NCBI RefSeq assembly: GCF_014839835.1
Contig: NC_071616.1
Location: 27,545,307 to 27,609,306 of the forward strand
Direction: 5' to 3'
DNA length: 64,000 nucleotides
Origin: Dryobates pubescens
Taxonomy: Eukaryota; Chordata; Aves; Piciformes; Picidae
This document shows positions 27,701-36,665 of this stretch, piece by piece (position 1 is the first letter of the stretch; the number at the start of each line of letters is the position of its first letter). The notes beneath the pieces were generated by a model, which saw only the letters and a program-made list of their open reading frames with translations, was not told where the DNA came from and ran no database searches. The position numbers were made by a program, and so were the translations under genes.

Positions 27701-30700
27701 TAAAGGAGATATAATACTAACATGACTTGCTAATATTTAAAGATGCTGCTTTCTTTAAAACTATACTAATATCCCTTTCCTTTACATTCTTTTATCCTCA
27801 AGTCTTTCCTCACACAGGGCCCGGCTTTAATACTTTCTAATACAAACAATGAAACTTTCTAATACAAACAATGAATTTTTGGTGAGTTAAGAATGTTTTA
27901 CTAGCCATCTAAAGAAAAATTATAGACCTTGGGATCTGCATTATATAGACACATAAGTTTTGAAAGACATTGTCTCTAAGTTCCATTACTATGAAAATGC
28001 TCTAAGTAAAAAGACAAATCAAGCTATTTCTACAAAAAAGTTCTTTACATACAGTTTTCCCAAGTTTGAGAACAAGTTTTTCAGCATTTATGTGATCCAT
28101 AAAGTTAGGATGAGATTTTCTTTTGTGATAATCTTCATCAGTAAAAGGAATCTCAGGATCTTCCTGTGAAGGAAAAAAATGTGACTGCTATACATGTATT
28201 AGAACGATTTAAAAAGAAGTAAATAGTTAAAGTAAGTTCTTTAAAATATTTTAAAAATTGTTTTAATTTGATATTCTCAAAATTTCTGAATATGATACTT
28301 GAGGTTCAATATTTTGAAAATGTCAATAATTAAATTTCAATATTTTTTTAAAAATGTATTTGTAAAGCATGAATTGTTATATATAGCATTACATAAGCTT
28401 GAGAAACTCTATCTGTAACACTAAATTTGAGAATTCCAATAGCATACTGCAAAGTTTTTTCCCTGATGATACTGAACATATGTAGATATAAATATGTACC
28501 TATTTATCTGTCTATACACTGATTCAAATACGTATTTCATTAAATATGTAGCAACTAACAGGATTTTGTTATGACTGAAGGCCAGTGCATACTGCATTTA
28601 CTATAGGTCTTACCTCTTGTCCAAGCAGTCCCTAATATCTGCCTGCCTTATTGTAGCCCAGTGCCTAAACTGATCTGTCCAGTGGTTCAGGGTAAAAGGA
28701 TCATGAGAAAAAACACATTTGCTGACACTAACTTTATTAGGTATTGCTGAAGTACATGCTGACATACTTTGTTTAATCTAATTTAATGAATACTTTCCAT
28801 TAAATGGAAACACTGTTAAAACAAAACAAAACAAAACAAAAATTGTATTACTTACAGGGTCAGGCGGTTTGCTCTTTGCCCAGCTCATTATTGTTGAAAT
28901 GAGGATGAATAACTTTGGCGTTGCAAAATGCTCTATTTCCATATGTAAGGCTGTTAAATTAAAGCATAGGACTTAATCTAGTATTACTCAAACTGTATTC
29001 TTCCTTTTATATAAAGGTCCTGTATAGTCATTTTTACCATAATGTTCTGTGTGATATGCATTTTTAAGCAAATATGCTTTATATAAATTAACATAAAATA
29101 AATATTATAAACCAATAAATTAAACAAATAGACAAATCATGTTAATAAAGAATCAAATTATTTGGAATTAACATAATCTTCATAGAGGTACACATCATGG
29201 GGGGAGAGGGGAAAGAAACAATCTATCCTTAGAAATTACTCATCTTTACCACTGACATATGAAAAGAAAATGGAAGTGTTTTTTTTTTTCAAGATGGAAA
29301 CAGAAAACCTACAGATCTCCAGTAAAAGTTCCTTATTTTAATTTAGAGCAAAATAATTCCCTGTGGGTTATGTAACTTCTGATGTTATTCAAGTATTTAT
29401 TCGGTAAACGTGAAACCATAATTTAGTTTAACTTTCATACAAAAAACAATATTGCACTGTCACTATAAAAAGAGTTCAGATGCTTATTAGAATTTGGATG
29501 CAACAGCCAGGAGAAAGTTTCAGAACAACTGTAAGCAGTATTTGTATTTGTTAATTATATAAAATATGAAACATTATTTGAGTATCGCAGGAGCAAATTT
29601 TGATTCCACCTCCCAGTGCAAATAGGTAAGATGATGGTTGATAGTCATTTAGGGAAAGCCTGCCTACACAAATACGTTATTTGAAGTGTTGGACTGTTCT
29701 CTGACACCTTCTCTACCTCATAAATGCATAAGTACATTCCATGGTTCCTTGCTGACTTTTTTGAACATGCAACAGCAAACTATAAATCCCAAATAATGTT
29801 GTTCAGCATTTATGGTAAATTTTGTATAGCAGCCAATTTTCTGTTGAGCTGATAGCTATACTAACCAGAAGCAGCCCACGTTGCTTCTTCAATCTGATTT
29901 GCATCCTCAGTGATGTTGTATAATACAATCTCACACTCAAGAAGGTGACTTAAGAGCTCTTCTCGTGAAGAGTTCTGGGGATAAAAAATAGTTAGAATCT
30001 GTTGTTTTAAAAAAGAGAGAGAAAATATCCAAAATTTGTTTTCAAGTTTACCCCACTGATAGAATGTAATTTCCTAACACTATGTTAGAATAATTCATAA
30101 GATGGATATCAGACTTTATGTGTCAGATACAAGCAAGGTGACATAATGTAAATTACATGCTGAAACTTCTCATTTACAGTACGTATTAATATAGTTCAAA
30201 TGGTTATACAATTTGTAGTGGTATTTCAGGATTCATACTTTCAGTGCAGTGACTTTTATAGTTATTTTAAACAATGATCAGTTAGTAGAATGCAGAAGGC
30301 ATTTTAAAATGTCCATTTCCTTGCAAAATTGCACCCTGTAATTTTTGTTAAATGCAGTGTCTGCATCACTTGGGCAAGTCTAACAAAGACCTGGGTCAGA
30401 GCAGTGATTAATATTAAACACTGACAAATACAATTTTCTGAATGAAAAATTCAGATGCATAGACATTTAATTCAATATTTTTAAATGTTTGAAGAGATTC
30501 TGGATAATCAATTTTAGACAAAGGAAATTAAGTTTCAAAAAAACTAAAACAAGCTGTAGGCAATCCCTTTCTTAAAAGTGAGCCTCTTTTAATTAAGTAA
30601 ACTCTGGGCATATCTTTATACAAAGCTGTAGGTAACAGAATCACAGAATTGTCAGGGTTGGAAGGGACCTCAAGGATCATCTAGTTCCAACCCTCTTGCC

Positions 30701-31982
30701 ATGAGCAGGGTCACTTTCCACTAGATGAGGTTACCCAGAGCCACATCCATCCTGGCCTTAAAAACAAATAGTTGATAGTGAAAGCAGCGATTTCAGTGAA
30801 CAGCTAAGATTTTAAGCTTGATTTCAAGCAGGTGTACCTTGACAACACTGATAAAAGACAGAAAAGAGATACTTGAGGGAAAAAAGTAAAGACCATTGAC
30901 CTAGATGATGTCCTGTAACTATATTAAAATTATTTCCAGTCTGAGTTCCTTCCTTTTACTATTTGCCATATTAGACTTAGAAGGGAGGGAGTGTGCAGGA
31001 AGCAGAAGTAATACAATATATGAATACATCTTACAGCTGCAACAAAACACCATTTTATTAATGCAGGTGATTTTACACAGCATGTAATAATTTTAGTATT
31101 GCTTAATGGCTATCTGAAATAAGACCCTTACTTACTGCATATGTTTCCTCTGCAAAACTTGGTTTAGCACTCTGTGGTTTAGAAAGGGTACCCACTATTT
31201 GGTAGACTCCCTCCTTTGGCCCACTAGAAACTTCAGCAGATGAATTATTTTCATTTTCCTCCTCCTCATTATCCTCCTCCTCTTCTCCAGTGCTTTCAAG
31301 CGATGCCCCAACAACACATCGGGATAAATACTGCAACATACAAGACACACACTGGTATGCAAATATATTGAACCCTCCACAGCTTCTCATGATCCGGGGA
31401 AGACGCCAGCACTGTCTGACTAGCCGTGATCCTGTTTTAAGTAATACAGCTCAGAACACAGTTTTCCATTGAACAGAAAAAGTTAGGGAGTCCCCAGCCT
31501 CAGATGTAATACTTTGTCTCACTTGTGTCCTACGACTCGAAGCCTGCAACCTCTTCTGTGCAACCTGCTCTGGCGACTGGCGACTGTTCATGCAGAGAGA
31601 TGTTTTCTCTCCAGTGACCAGCTGTTGCCCGAGATCTCCCGACCTGCTTTACCTAATTCCTGCTTCTAAGTCTCATTTTGTCCTCCTAACTGTCTTTTCC
31701 CTCTGAGCCCCTTCCTCAGCTGCTAGTTTAGGCGATCGCGGCTACCCGGCTGGCCTCCCGCCTCCCGCTGGAGGCCTGCCCACGGCCCCTTATCGTGCTA
31801 CCGGACGAGGGCCCAGCGGGACGGCGAAGGCGGCCCCTCCGCTAGCCATGGCTGAGGAAAGAAGCCTCGGCCGCGAGCAGCTGCAGGTACGCCCCCGCGG
31901 TCACCTCGCCAACGTTGAAGCCGCAGTAAGAGTCAAGATGGTTGAGGAAGACCCGGCAATTCCGCGCCGACCCCGCCGCCAT
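3742..31982 (-). CDS. AK7: AK7, adenylate kinase 7 (complete, 18 coding exons, 720 aa)
   Basis: AK7 is an adenylate kinase of motile cilia and sperm flagella that interconverts adenine nucleotides; loss in human causes ciliary and flagellar defects. Eighteen exons join in frame to 720 codons, close to the human length of about 723. Domains in order: an NAD(P)-binding Rossmann-like region (residues about 30-310, with [16 protein letters not shown] at 238-253); a kinase domain with P-loop GPPGIGKST at 368-376 and DGFP at 479-482; a coiled coil at about 613-675; and a C-terminal Dpy-30 motif (about 674-717). The P-loop differs from the usual GGPGSGKGT of cytosolic kinases, as in the mammalian protein. 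All introns use GT-AG. The start at 31982 is the first in-frame ATG before the conserved VFLNHLDSY segment. The gene looks intact; human numbers are from memory. Confidence 0.96.
3837..3895. repeat. Low-complexity CA/AAAC tract
   Basis: A run of CACACA followed by CAAACAAACAAAAACACC-type sequence in the last AK7 intron. It is simple sequence with no sign of a gene. Confidence 0.75.
4150..4235 (+). mobile_element. CR1 LINE, 3'-end fragment
   Basis: Contains the CR1 3' signature GGTTGGACTCGATGATCTTTGAGG and CTCTTCCAACCTT, then a TGATACTG-type tail. It matches the end of the copy at 40763-41935 closely, so both are the same subfamily. It lies in AK7 intron 17, antisense to the gene. Confidence 0.85.
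4985..5143 (-). CDS. AK7: AK7 exon 17 (residues 656-708, Dpy-30)
   Basis: Begins [10 protein letters not shown] and contains [17 protein letters not shown] and DDPVDFL, the body of the Dpy-30 motif used for docking to A-kinase-anchoring-type helices in ciliary complexes. Acceptor TTTTTGTAG, donor GTAAGG. Phase 0 at both ends. Confidence 0.95.
7294..7514 (-). CDS. AK7: AK7 exon 16 (residues 582-655)
   Basis: Begins [12 protein letters not shown], contains [13 protein letters not shown], and ends in a charged Glu/Ala/Lys coiled coil finishing WEEW. Acceptor TTTAAAAG, donor GTAGGT after TGG. The coil links the kinase domain to the Dpy-30 motif. Confidence 0.95.
10771..10968 (-). CDS. AK7: AK7 exon 15 (residues 516-581)
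   Basis: Encodes [17 protein letters not shown], then [13 protein letters not shown] and [12 protein letters not shown]. This is the kinase core region downstream of the DGFP motif. Acceptor TTCTTGCAG, donor GTATGA. Confidence 0.95.
12180..13300 (+). mobile_element. CR1 LINE, internally deleted copy
   Basis: The left part (to about 12866) carries ORF2 sequence between endonuclease and reverse transcriptase: [32 protein letters not shown] and DNKKYF. At about 12867 it jumps to the ORF2 C-terminal/3' region, with the segment like [16 protein letters not shown], then [20 protein letters not shown], then the 3' end. The reverse-transcriptase core is missing. In-frame stops are present and the copy is dead. 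It lies in AK7 intron 14, antisense to the gene. It could instead be two adjacent insertions. Confidence 0.88.
13301..13358 (+). repeat. TTCTA tandem array at CR1 tail
   Basis: About eleven copies of the pentamer CTATT/TTCTA directly continue the 3' end of the CR1 copy to the left. The array grew from the short CR1 terminal repeat. Confidence 0.9.
13616..14190 (+). mobile_element. Possible solo LTR of an old endogenous retrovirus
   Basis: A block with composition unlike the surrounding intron has promoter-like parts in LTR order: a GC-richer segment with GCGCATGAGCAGGG at about 13957, a TATA-like CTATATAAGACG at about 14050, and a T-rich processing-like region after it. I see no internal viral genes, so at most it is a solitary LTR fossil. 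The ends are approximate and I could not identify flanking target duplications. It may instead be unrelated intron sequence. Confidence 0.33.
15257..15322 (-). CDS. AK7: AK7 exon 14 (residues 494-515)
   Basis: A small exon encoding the acidic linker [22 protein letters not shown], which replaces the EDEEEEDD stretch of the human protein and ends in the conserved FDKLIIP. Acceptor TTGTTATAG, donor GTAAGT. It was recovered from reading phase and homology. Confidence 0.92.
15990..16102 (+). mobile_element. CR1 LINE, 3'-end fragment
   Basis: Contains GGCTCTGGGCAACCTGATCT, then GAGTTGGACTAGATGACC, CCCTTCCAACCCAGG and a GATTCCATGATTCTGTGA tail. It is a different CR1 subfamily from the TTCTA-tailed copies and resembles the one at 26440-26872. 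AK7 intron 13. Confidence 0.88.
16336..16464 (-). CDS. AK7: AK7 exon 13 (residues 451-493)
   Basis: Encodes [18 protein letters not shown], then [18 protein letters not shown], then KDLFN. DGFP with the preceding Asp is the nucleotide-binding motif after the P-loop. Acceptor TGTCTTAG, donor GTAAGT. Confidence 0.96.
17084..17198 (+). mobile_element. CR1 LINE, 3'-end fragment (diverged)
   Basis: Reads CTTGGACACATTCCTGTGTG, then GGATTGGACTCAGCCTCTGG and CCCTTCCAACCCCTA, a worn CR1 3' end. AK7 intron 12. Confidence 0.8.
17482..17623 (-). CDS. AK7: AK7 exon 12 (residues 404-450)
   Basis: Begins [12 protein letters not shown], has an acidic segment ([13 protein letters not shown]), and ends [10 protein letters not shown]. 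This is the variable acidic insert between the P-loop helix and the nucleotide-binding domain. Acceptor TGTCTTCAG, donor GTAGGA. Confidence 0.94.
17932..18060 (-). CDS. AK7: AK7 exon 11 (residues 361-403, P-loop)
   Basis: Encodes [20 protein letters not shown] and then [17 protein letters not shown]. The Walker A lysine is residue 374. Acceptor CCCCCAG, donor GTGTGT. Confidence 0.97.
19285..19398 (+). mobile_element. CR1 LINE, 3'-end fragment (diverged)
   Basis: Contains GGATGCACCCTTGTGTGG, then AGGAGTTGGACTTCATGATC and an ATTCCATGATTCTGTGATT tail. AK7 intron 10. Confidence 0.82.
19579..19728 (-). CDS. AK7: AK7 exon 10 (residues 311-360)
   Basis: Encodes [20 protein letters not shown], then [15 protein letters not shown] and EYKQSRGLL. 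It closes the N-terminal Rossmann-like region just before the P-loop exon. Acceptor CCCTCAG, donor GTAACG. Confidence 0.96.
20401..20478 (-). CDS. AK7: AK7 exon 9 (residues 285-310)
   Basis: A 26-codon exon, [14 protein letters not shown] and then [12 protein letters not shown], matching human CISKNTGPGKIQKI. Acceptor TTGATAG, donor GTTAGT. It was located from homology and both splice sites agree. Confidence 0.93.
21150..22640. other. Unassigned stretch of AK7 intron 8
   Basis: The segment is somewhat richer in pyrimidines on the plus strand than its surroundings and contains word patterns such as CTCCAGTCTTCAAGTGCC that remind me of the antisense strand of old non-LTR elements. I find no reliable family signature, and no open frame longer than about 60 codons. 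Confidence 0.25.
23042..23132 (-). CDS. AK7: AK7 exon 8 (residues 254-284)
   Basis: Encodes [20 protein letters not shown] and then MHTLQELIK. Acceptor TGTTTCAG, donor GTAAGA. Part of the Rossmann-like N-terminal half. Confidence 0.95.
23476..23564 (-). CDS. AK7: AK7 exon 7 (residues 225-253)
   Basis: Encodes [18 protein letters not shown] and then [11 protein letters not shown], a strongly conserved patch of the SDR-like region. Acceptor TATTTTCAG, donor GTAAGT. Confidence 0.96.
24098..24181 (-). CDS. AK7: AK7 exon 6 (residues 197-224)
   Basis: Encodes [20 protein letters not shown] and then GVLHYFFK. Acceptor CTTCACAG, donor GTAGAC. One residue longer at its start than the human sequence I recall. 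Confidence 0.94.
26118..26233 (+). mobile_element. CR1 LINE, 3'-end fragment
   Basis: Reads CTGGAGGTGTTTAGGAAGCG, then GATAGGTTGGACTTGATGAT and CTTTTCCAACCTGGTT. It is nearly identical to the last 110 bases of the copy ending at 13300, so the same young subfamily. AK7 intron 5. Confidence 0.9.
26234..26308 (+). repeat. TTCTA tandem array at CR1 tail
   Basis: Fifteen or so uninterrupted pentamer copies continue directly from a CR1 3' end, the same arrangement as at 13301. Confidence 0.9.
26440..26872 (+). mobile_element. CR1 LINE, 3' fragment of a second subfamily
   Basis: Contains the end of ORF2 with decayed reading (like [11 protein letters not shown]), the text CAGGTTGCCCTGGGAGGTGG, and GTTGGACTAGATGACC with a TTCTGTGTTTCTGTG tail. 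It lies 130 bases downstream of another CR1 of a different subfamily. AK7 intron 5. Confidence 0.88.
28053..28163 (-). CDS. AK7: AK7 exon 5 (residues 160-196)
   Basis: Encodes [20 protein letters not shown], then [17 protein letters not shown]. Acceptor CCTTCACAG, donor GTATGT. Both ends are in phase 0. Confidence 0.95.
28856..28950 (-). CDS. AK7: AK7 exon 4 (residues 128-159)
   Basis: Encodes [20 protein letters not shown] and then [12 protein letters not shown]. Acceptor TTTAACAG, donor GTAAGT. Recovered by homology; too short for a long open frame. Confidence 0.95.
29866..29974 (-). CDS. AK7: AK7 exon 3 (residues 92-128)
   Basis: Encodes [20 protein letters not shown] and then [16 protein letters not shown]. 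Acceptor ATCCCCAG, donor GTTAGT. Confidence 0.95.
30638..30766 (-). mobile_element. CR1 LINE, 3'-end fragment (minus orientation)
   Basis: On the plus strand it reads GAATCACAGAATTGTCAGGG, TTGGAAGGGACCTCAAGGAT and CCTGGCCTTAAAAAC, the reverse complement of a CR1 3' end. It lies in AK7 intron 2, in the sense direction of the gene. Confidence 0.9.
31136..31330 (-). CDS. AK7: AK7 exon 2 (residues 27-91)
   Basis: Encodes [13 protein letters not shown], an acidic run [13 protein letters not shown], and then [20 protein letters not shown]. Acceptor TGTTGCAG, donor GTAAGT. The joined reading [13 protein letters not shown] matches human NIGK-FLSNCVVGA. Confidence 0.96.
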
Positions 31983-32230
31983 CGCCACAGCCCGCAGCGG
32001 GGACGCGATCCGTTGCCGCGCGACCAGAGGCGCCAGGGAGCGCGAGCTGGTGTGGGCGAGGCGGCCTTTCCCCGGCAGGGGGCGCTGCGGACCGCCCGCC
32101 GGCGCCGGGGCGCCTCGCAGCGGGGGACGCTGTCAACGCGGCAGGGGACGCTTGTCTGCTGCGACGCCTCAGACAAGCACGGACTGCGCCAGCCACGCAG
32201 TTGGAGACTTTGTTCCTGACTTCTAAGCGC
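31690..32230. promoter_or_regulatory. AK7: CpG island / AK7 promoter
   Basis: A sharply bounded GC-rich island spans AK7 exon 1 and the sequence above it. The promoter for the minus-strand gene should lie at about 31983-32230. No TATA box is evident. A GTTGCC half-site of the RFX X-box type occurs at 32012-32017, about 30 bases upstream of the ATG. RFX factors drive ciliary genes, but a half-site alone is weak evidence. Confidence 0.65.
31905..31982 (-). CDS. AK7: AK7 exon 1 (residues 1-26)
   Basis: Encodes [20 protein letters not shown] and then GFNVGE, with donor GTGACC. The match VFLNHLDSY to human VFINLLDSY identifies it. The ATG lies in GCGATGG context. The N-terminal few residues differ from the human MAEEEE start. 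Confidence 0.9.
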
Positions 32231-32940
32231 CCAACAGTGCGAAACGTATGTAGTACGCCTGAGACAAAAATAGCTTTAATTAGGTTATTAGGCATCCTTT
32301 CAGATAGCAGGCTGGCTTTGAGGCGTTTACGTACTTCGTAAATGAATAGATACATTACGCCAAGCAGCACTCATTGAGGGGTTCGGACAATGAAAACAAG
32401 CGACAGTCCGAAAAGCCCTAGTGGAATTCATCGTTGTCAGTGCTTAAGAGAAGCTCCCTTCATATAGGTATCAAAGCCTAAGTATAGGGGCTGTAAAGCA
32501 GCTTGTTTCAACTCCATAACCCAGATAAAGTGTAATCACATAGCTTTCCCATTTTTTAATTAATACTGCAGAGTACATTACAACAAATAACATATGTTTC
32601 TTATGGGAAAACCTGCTTTGGAAGTATTTCTCAGGCTTATGGCAAGTACACAAAACAAGAAGGCATTTTTAAAAATCTCTAAAATTCTTAGTAATGCAAC
32701 ACTGGCATTTTTGCATATGTATGCCTCTAATTTATTTTCCAAGTTCCTCTTCCCAATCACCCACTTTTTTTTTTTTTTTTTTTTCAGGACAGAGTTTCAT
32801 CAGAAGTTTGCAATCAAAGGTTTTCACATACTTTTTAACTAATTTAGGACTTTTCTATGGGTGTGATGAGTTTGGTTGTTCATTCCTCTCTTCAGTAACT
32901 CCCACTCCTCTCCTCTCCCCCCAGCCCTCTCCCTTCCCAA
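32231..32940. other. Intergenic region between AK7 promoter and GSKIP 3' end
   Basis: AT-rich sequence with a T run (32766-32784) and a pyrimidine-rich stretch (32890-32940). I see no gene and no recognisable mobile element. Confidence 0.55.
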
Positions 32941-32963
32941 GAAAACTACAACACACCACTACA

Positions 32964-32969
32964 TTTATT
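32964..32969 (-). terminator. GSKIP: Candidate GSKIP polyadenylation signal AATAAA
   Basis: AATAAA on the minus strand is followed within about 20 bases by the GT-rich segment TAGTGGTGTGTTGTAG (32945-32960), the usual arrangement for a cleavage site. It lies 1.7 kb past the GSKIP stop codon. Earlier AATAAA-like words exist in the interval without so clear a GT-rich follower. Confidence 0.55.
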
Positions 32970-34670
32970 TAATGCTTTAGTCATTGAAATTGAACAAGTA
33001 AATTAGTTGCAAGGAAAAATATTCAAATATAAATATGGTAAAGTACATTCTCCTCACAGAGGACTAACCCTGTGCCACAGACCTGTGTGCAAGAGAGCCT
33101 ATGAACAATTTTTAGAGCATGAAAGCACACCCTAGGCAGAAGATTAATATCAGAAGTTCCAACCCTAAAATACAATAAACATGAAATTAAGTTCTGGAAA
33201 ACAGAAGTGCTTTTTCTTGTCAGTCATAGTTGTACAACACTATCCCAAAGCTATTGCAAAAAGCTCTACTACTCTTCTCCAGTTAACAAGACTAATCCTT
33301 AGCTGGTAAAAGTGAATAGAGTTCTATTGAAGTCACTGGAAAATGTGACTTCATGAGGACTGATACATCTGTATGTGCAACTCCAGAAAAACTACTCCAT
33401 GTATTTGTCACAAAAGCATGGCAGAATAATGGCAGGATTATTTAAATAAAGACGCACAAGTGCTGAATAATATAAGAATACAAAAAGTGTGAACATCACA
33501 GAATGTGATTTCAACAGTATTGGTATTTCTAACTAATTGTAATTTAAAAAAGTCTATCATTCAGTACATACTTGAAAAGTTACAGCAGAACAATAGATTT
33601 ATAAAGAGATTCGTACGAGTTTTGAAGTAGAAAACACAAGTTATATCTTCCAGTTTGTATTAGTCTTAACAAATTTCATACAGCCTTTGGTTTCAAACCA
33701 GTACAATGTAATTTACAGTGCTTACTTAGTATTCATCAGGAGAGGACAATTATACATTTGAGGAAGAAAAGGTGAAAAACTGGGGTACCAAAGTACTGCA
33801 TTATAGAAAGTAAAGGCTGAAGCAAAAATACTCTTGGGTTTATCCTGTACATCATGTAAACACACATTCAGAATAGTAAACAGGCTAAAATGTCTTCCAA
33901 GCCTCCAAAACAGTTACAATAGAGCATACATATACATATATATATATCATATATAACATCATCTTTAGGAAATGTAGCCCATTACATTGCAATTCTGTGC
34001 TTAACTCATTGTGATTCAGACAATACATTCATATATTAGCAGTACATCTCATTTATTATTTGAACTTTGCTGGTTGCCATAGATAAGAACAAATCAAATA
34101 GTACTGAGCCTTGCTTTTACCTCAGATCCTGTCACTACACAAGCAATGCTCAACTGTTCAAGAACTATTTTTCCTGTTACCAAAGTTGAGAACTTTCAGA
34201 TTTATGTAGAGCAAATCAAGCTGAAATTCTGTTCTTTGCAGAACAGTAGTCTTCCCTATTATTTTTCATTAATTGGGTAAAGCAAGTAGTTAGCTTCTAT
34301 TTTAAAAAGCAGATATGAAAATTATCACTAACCACACACAAAAATACTACTTGTATATAAAGCTCTCTACATTTTTTAGAGTCTTCAATAATAACAGTTT
34401 GAAAAGAGACCAGATTTTTTTTAGCAATCTAAGCAGCAACTTATTTGCTCACATACAACAAAAAAGAAAGCAAAATTAAGGAGCTTCCTTGTAATTTACC
34501 AAAGTGGATTTTAATAGCATTGTGATATACACAAATCCACTGCAGCAGGAACTACATATTAATGCAAGAAACAAAACTTAAGATGTTTGTGATTACATTT
34601 GTAAGAAAGATCTCAGTGCCTCATACTAAGAATTCCTTCTAGCATTAAACCTTACTCACATCTGGATAAA
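32970..34670 (-). other. GSKIP: Probable GSKIP 3' UTR
   Basis: This 1.7-kb AT-rich interval between the GSKIP stop codon and the best polyadenylation signal has no open frame of note and no mobile element I can see. Its extent depends on the chosen signal. It includes a short ATATAC/AT tract near 33928-33950. Confidence 0.5.
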
Positions 34671-34832
34671 TCATGACTGACTATCTTTCTTCAACGCTTC
34701 TAGCCTTTGTAGTAGTGCATTTCCAAACACCTCTCGATATGCAGGGCTGAGAGAGTCCAGTAAGGAGTAGACAGTTTCATGGTACGGAGTTTGCAATCTG
34801 TCATCAGTCTGATCGAAATCGTAAGCTACTAC
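34671..34832 (-). CDS. GSKIP: GSKIP coding exon 2 (residues 87-139 and stop)
   Basis: Encodes [20 protein letters not shown], then [20 protein letters not shown] and [13 protein letters not shown], ending in TGA. This is the GSK3-binding part. Confidence 0.97.
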   Translation of the reverse strand, partial: VVAYDFDQTDDRLQTPYHETVYSLLDSLSPAYREVFGNALLQRLEALKKDSQS

Positions 34833-35674
34833 CTGCAACAAAGAGATCACCAGTTCAATTTCTGTGGTTAGCATCACCTTGCAATGGGGATGGATATCAT
34901 AGCACTTTGCCAGTCAGAGTAGTACGGTACTGTGATAACAAAACACCCTGAATTCAAATTGTAATCTGCGCTTTCTACTGTGGGGTTTGGTGCTAATACA
35001 GTATTTAGACAAATACCTTTTGTCCAAAACTCAGAATATAGTAAAACATATTATGAAGATCATTGAAAAGAAGTCTTACATACCAAATGCTTGCACAAAA
35101 AGTACAAACAGTCCAAGAAAGGGAGTTGTACACAAGCTGTATTACTGACTTATCTAAGTTCTTGACAAACCCAAAGGCTGACATGCCTGTAACACATCAC
35201 TGCTTCAATCTTAATCATTTAGCATCTCAAACAAATGCCTGATTTTTCATCAAATTCCCATCTTGCTTTGTTGTAACTAACTAGTTAAAGTCCCACTTTC
35301 CAGAAGAAAACATATTAAACAGGCTTTCATAAAAGTACACTAAGAATTTTTACCTTTTCAACACAATCGTTGTTCAAAACACAGAGGCTTAAGAAATTAT
35401 AAACAAATTACTTCACCCTGAGTCCTGCTTCCGTGAGCTCCAGGCAGTATCTGTTTCTTTCCCTGGTTTCCACATTGATATATGCCACATCCTCTGCACA
35501 AGGAAGGGTTTTTGAGACAAACATATTGCTGACAGCAAACAGAACATCATTCACAACAGCTTCAGCTTCCAGTCTCATATCTTTTACATCTGTTCCTTCA
35601 AAGTCTCTATAATCAGAATCCTCTTCAAAGCCTGTACTGTTGGGTAACTCCATAGGATTGCAATCAGTCTCCAT
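34671..35674 (-). CDS. GSKIP: GSKIP, GSK3-beta interacting protein (complete, 139 aa)
   Basis: GSKIP is a small cytosolic scaffold that binds the PKA RII subunit through an N-terminal amphipathic helix and GSK3-beta through its C-terminal region, and restrains GSK3-beta activity. Two coding exons (35417-35674 and 34671-34832) join in phase 0 to 139 codons, the same length as I recall for human. Conserved parts are [10 protein letters not shown] at the start, [16 protein letters not shown] (PKA-binding helix region), [20 protein letters not shown] and the tail [16 protein letters not shown]. Donor GTGAAG, acceptor TTGTTGCAG. An acceptor (GCATACAG) lies one base upstream of the ATG, so the 5' UTR is spliced. 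The N-terminal third ([14 protein letters not shown]) is the least conserved. Confidence 0.97.
35417..35674 (-). CDS. GSKIP: GSKIP coding exon 1 (residues 1-86)
   Basis: Runs from [10 protein letters not shown] to ELTEAGLR. The exon itself begins at 35675, directly after an AG acceptor, so only one untranslated base precedes the ATG in this exon. Confidence 0.96.
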
Positions 35675-35675
35675 T

Positions 35676-36560
35676 CTGTATGCAGAAACATTTATTTTAG
35701 ATTTATGATACCACTACATTCAGTATATATTTAACATCATACAATAAGAATAACAACTTAAGCAGAAGTATTTAAGACTGTCCATAAAAATAAGAGACCC
35801 CGTGATGTTTAACTCATTAAATGCCAGTCCAGCGAAGTCAAAACTAGGATTCTCGGAAAGAATGCTTAAGAACGTTACATCAGCACATAAAATCATTGAA
35901 GCTGATTTTTCTTATGCACATAACTTGCACTCTGTTGTATTAAACTTAACTGATTGATATTTAATTATGTGATTTGCTGATGCAAAATACAGTAGGAAGA
36001 CAAGTAGGAAAACCTGAAATCAATAGCTGTAGAAAGTAGAAAACTATTGCTGGTGAATTTTAGAACAAAAAGCTGTGAACTAAATGGATTAGCTGAGTCT
36101 AAGAAGATGTATTTACATTAGCGTTTTGTTTACAGTTACGAAAGAAAATTCTTTCGTTAGGTTTTATGCACAATTGCCAATCCATTTCAGAGACTTTGTA
36201 AGCAACTGTCACCTAAAAGGGGCAGACTAGGGGTTACGACAATGGCTCCAACATTTGGCCTCTCAGGAACCAGCGTCGTTAACGAGGCCGCATCTAACTT
36301 ACATCCACAGAGAAACCTAAGGCCAGCAGGGAAAGCCCTTTGGGACACAGCCCTAAATGCTTTGGCAGATGAGCACGGATGCCAAAGGGTGAATGGGGGA
36401 ATAACCGATCTGCAACACGCAAGGCATTTACTTCGTAAAACTCATTCCTTCCTGATAAATTCCCCCCTAGACCTACAAATTCCGAAGAAGCTGAAAGCAA
36501 TGGGGAACTTGGCTACCGAACTGCGCAGCCTGCCATTCCAGGGGAATCACCTCGATTTAC
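35676..36560 (-). other. GSKIP: GSKIP 5' intron
   Basis: The interval between the coding exon acceptor and the CpG-island promoter is probably the intron of the GSKIP 5' UTR. A plus-strand open frame from 36242 runs through its upper end into the island, but it matches nothing I know. Confidence 0.5.
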
Positions 36561-36665
36561 TGACAGCAGAACAGGCGCGGATCACACCTGCGCCCCTGCG
36601 GCAAGAAACCCGGACAGGAACAGGCCGCCACCATCACCGGCAGCGCCACGCCGCGCCCCACCTAC

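Noticed and set aside
31848-31886. Plus-strand ATGGCTGAGGAA frame ending at a GTACGC donor, resembling a coding first exon
   Set aside because: It is antisense to the start of AK7 intron 1 and no downstream plus-strand exon is visible before GSKIP. The likeness to the human AK7 start MAEE is coincidental because it is on the wrong strand.
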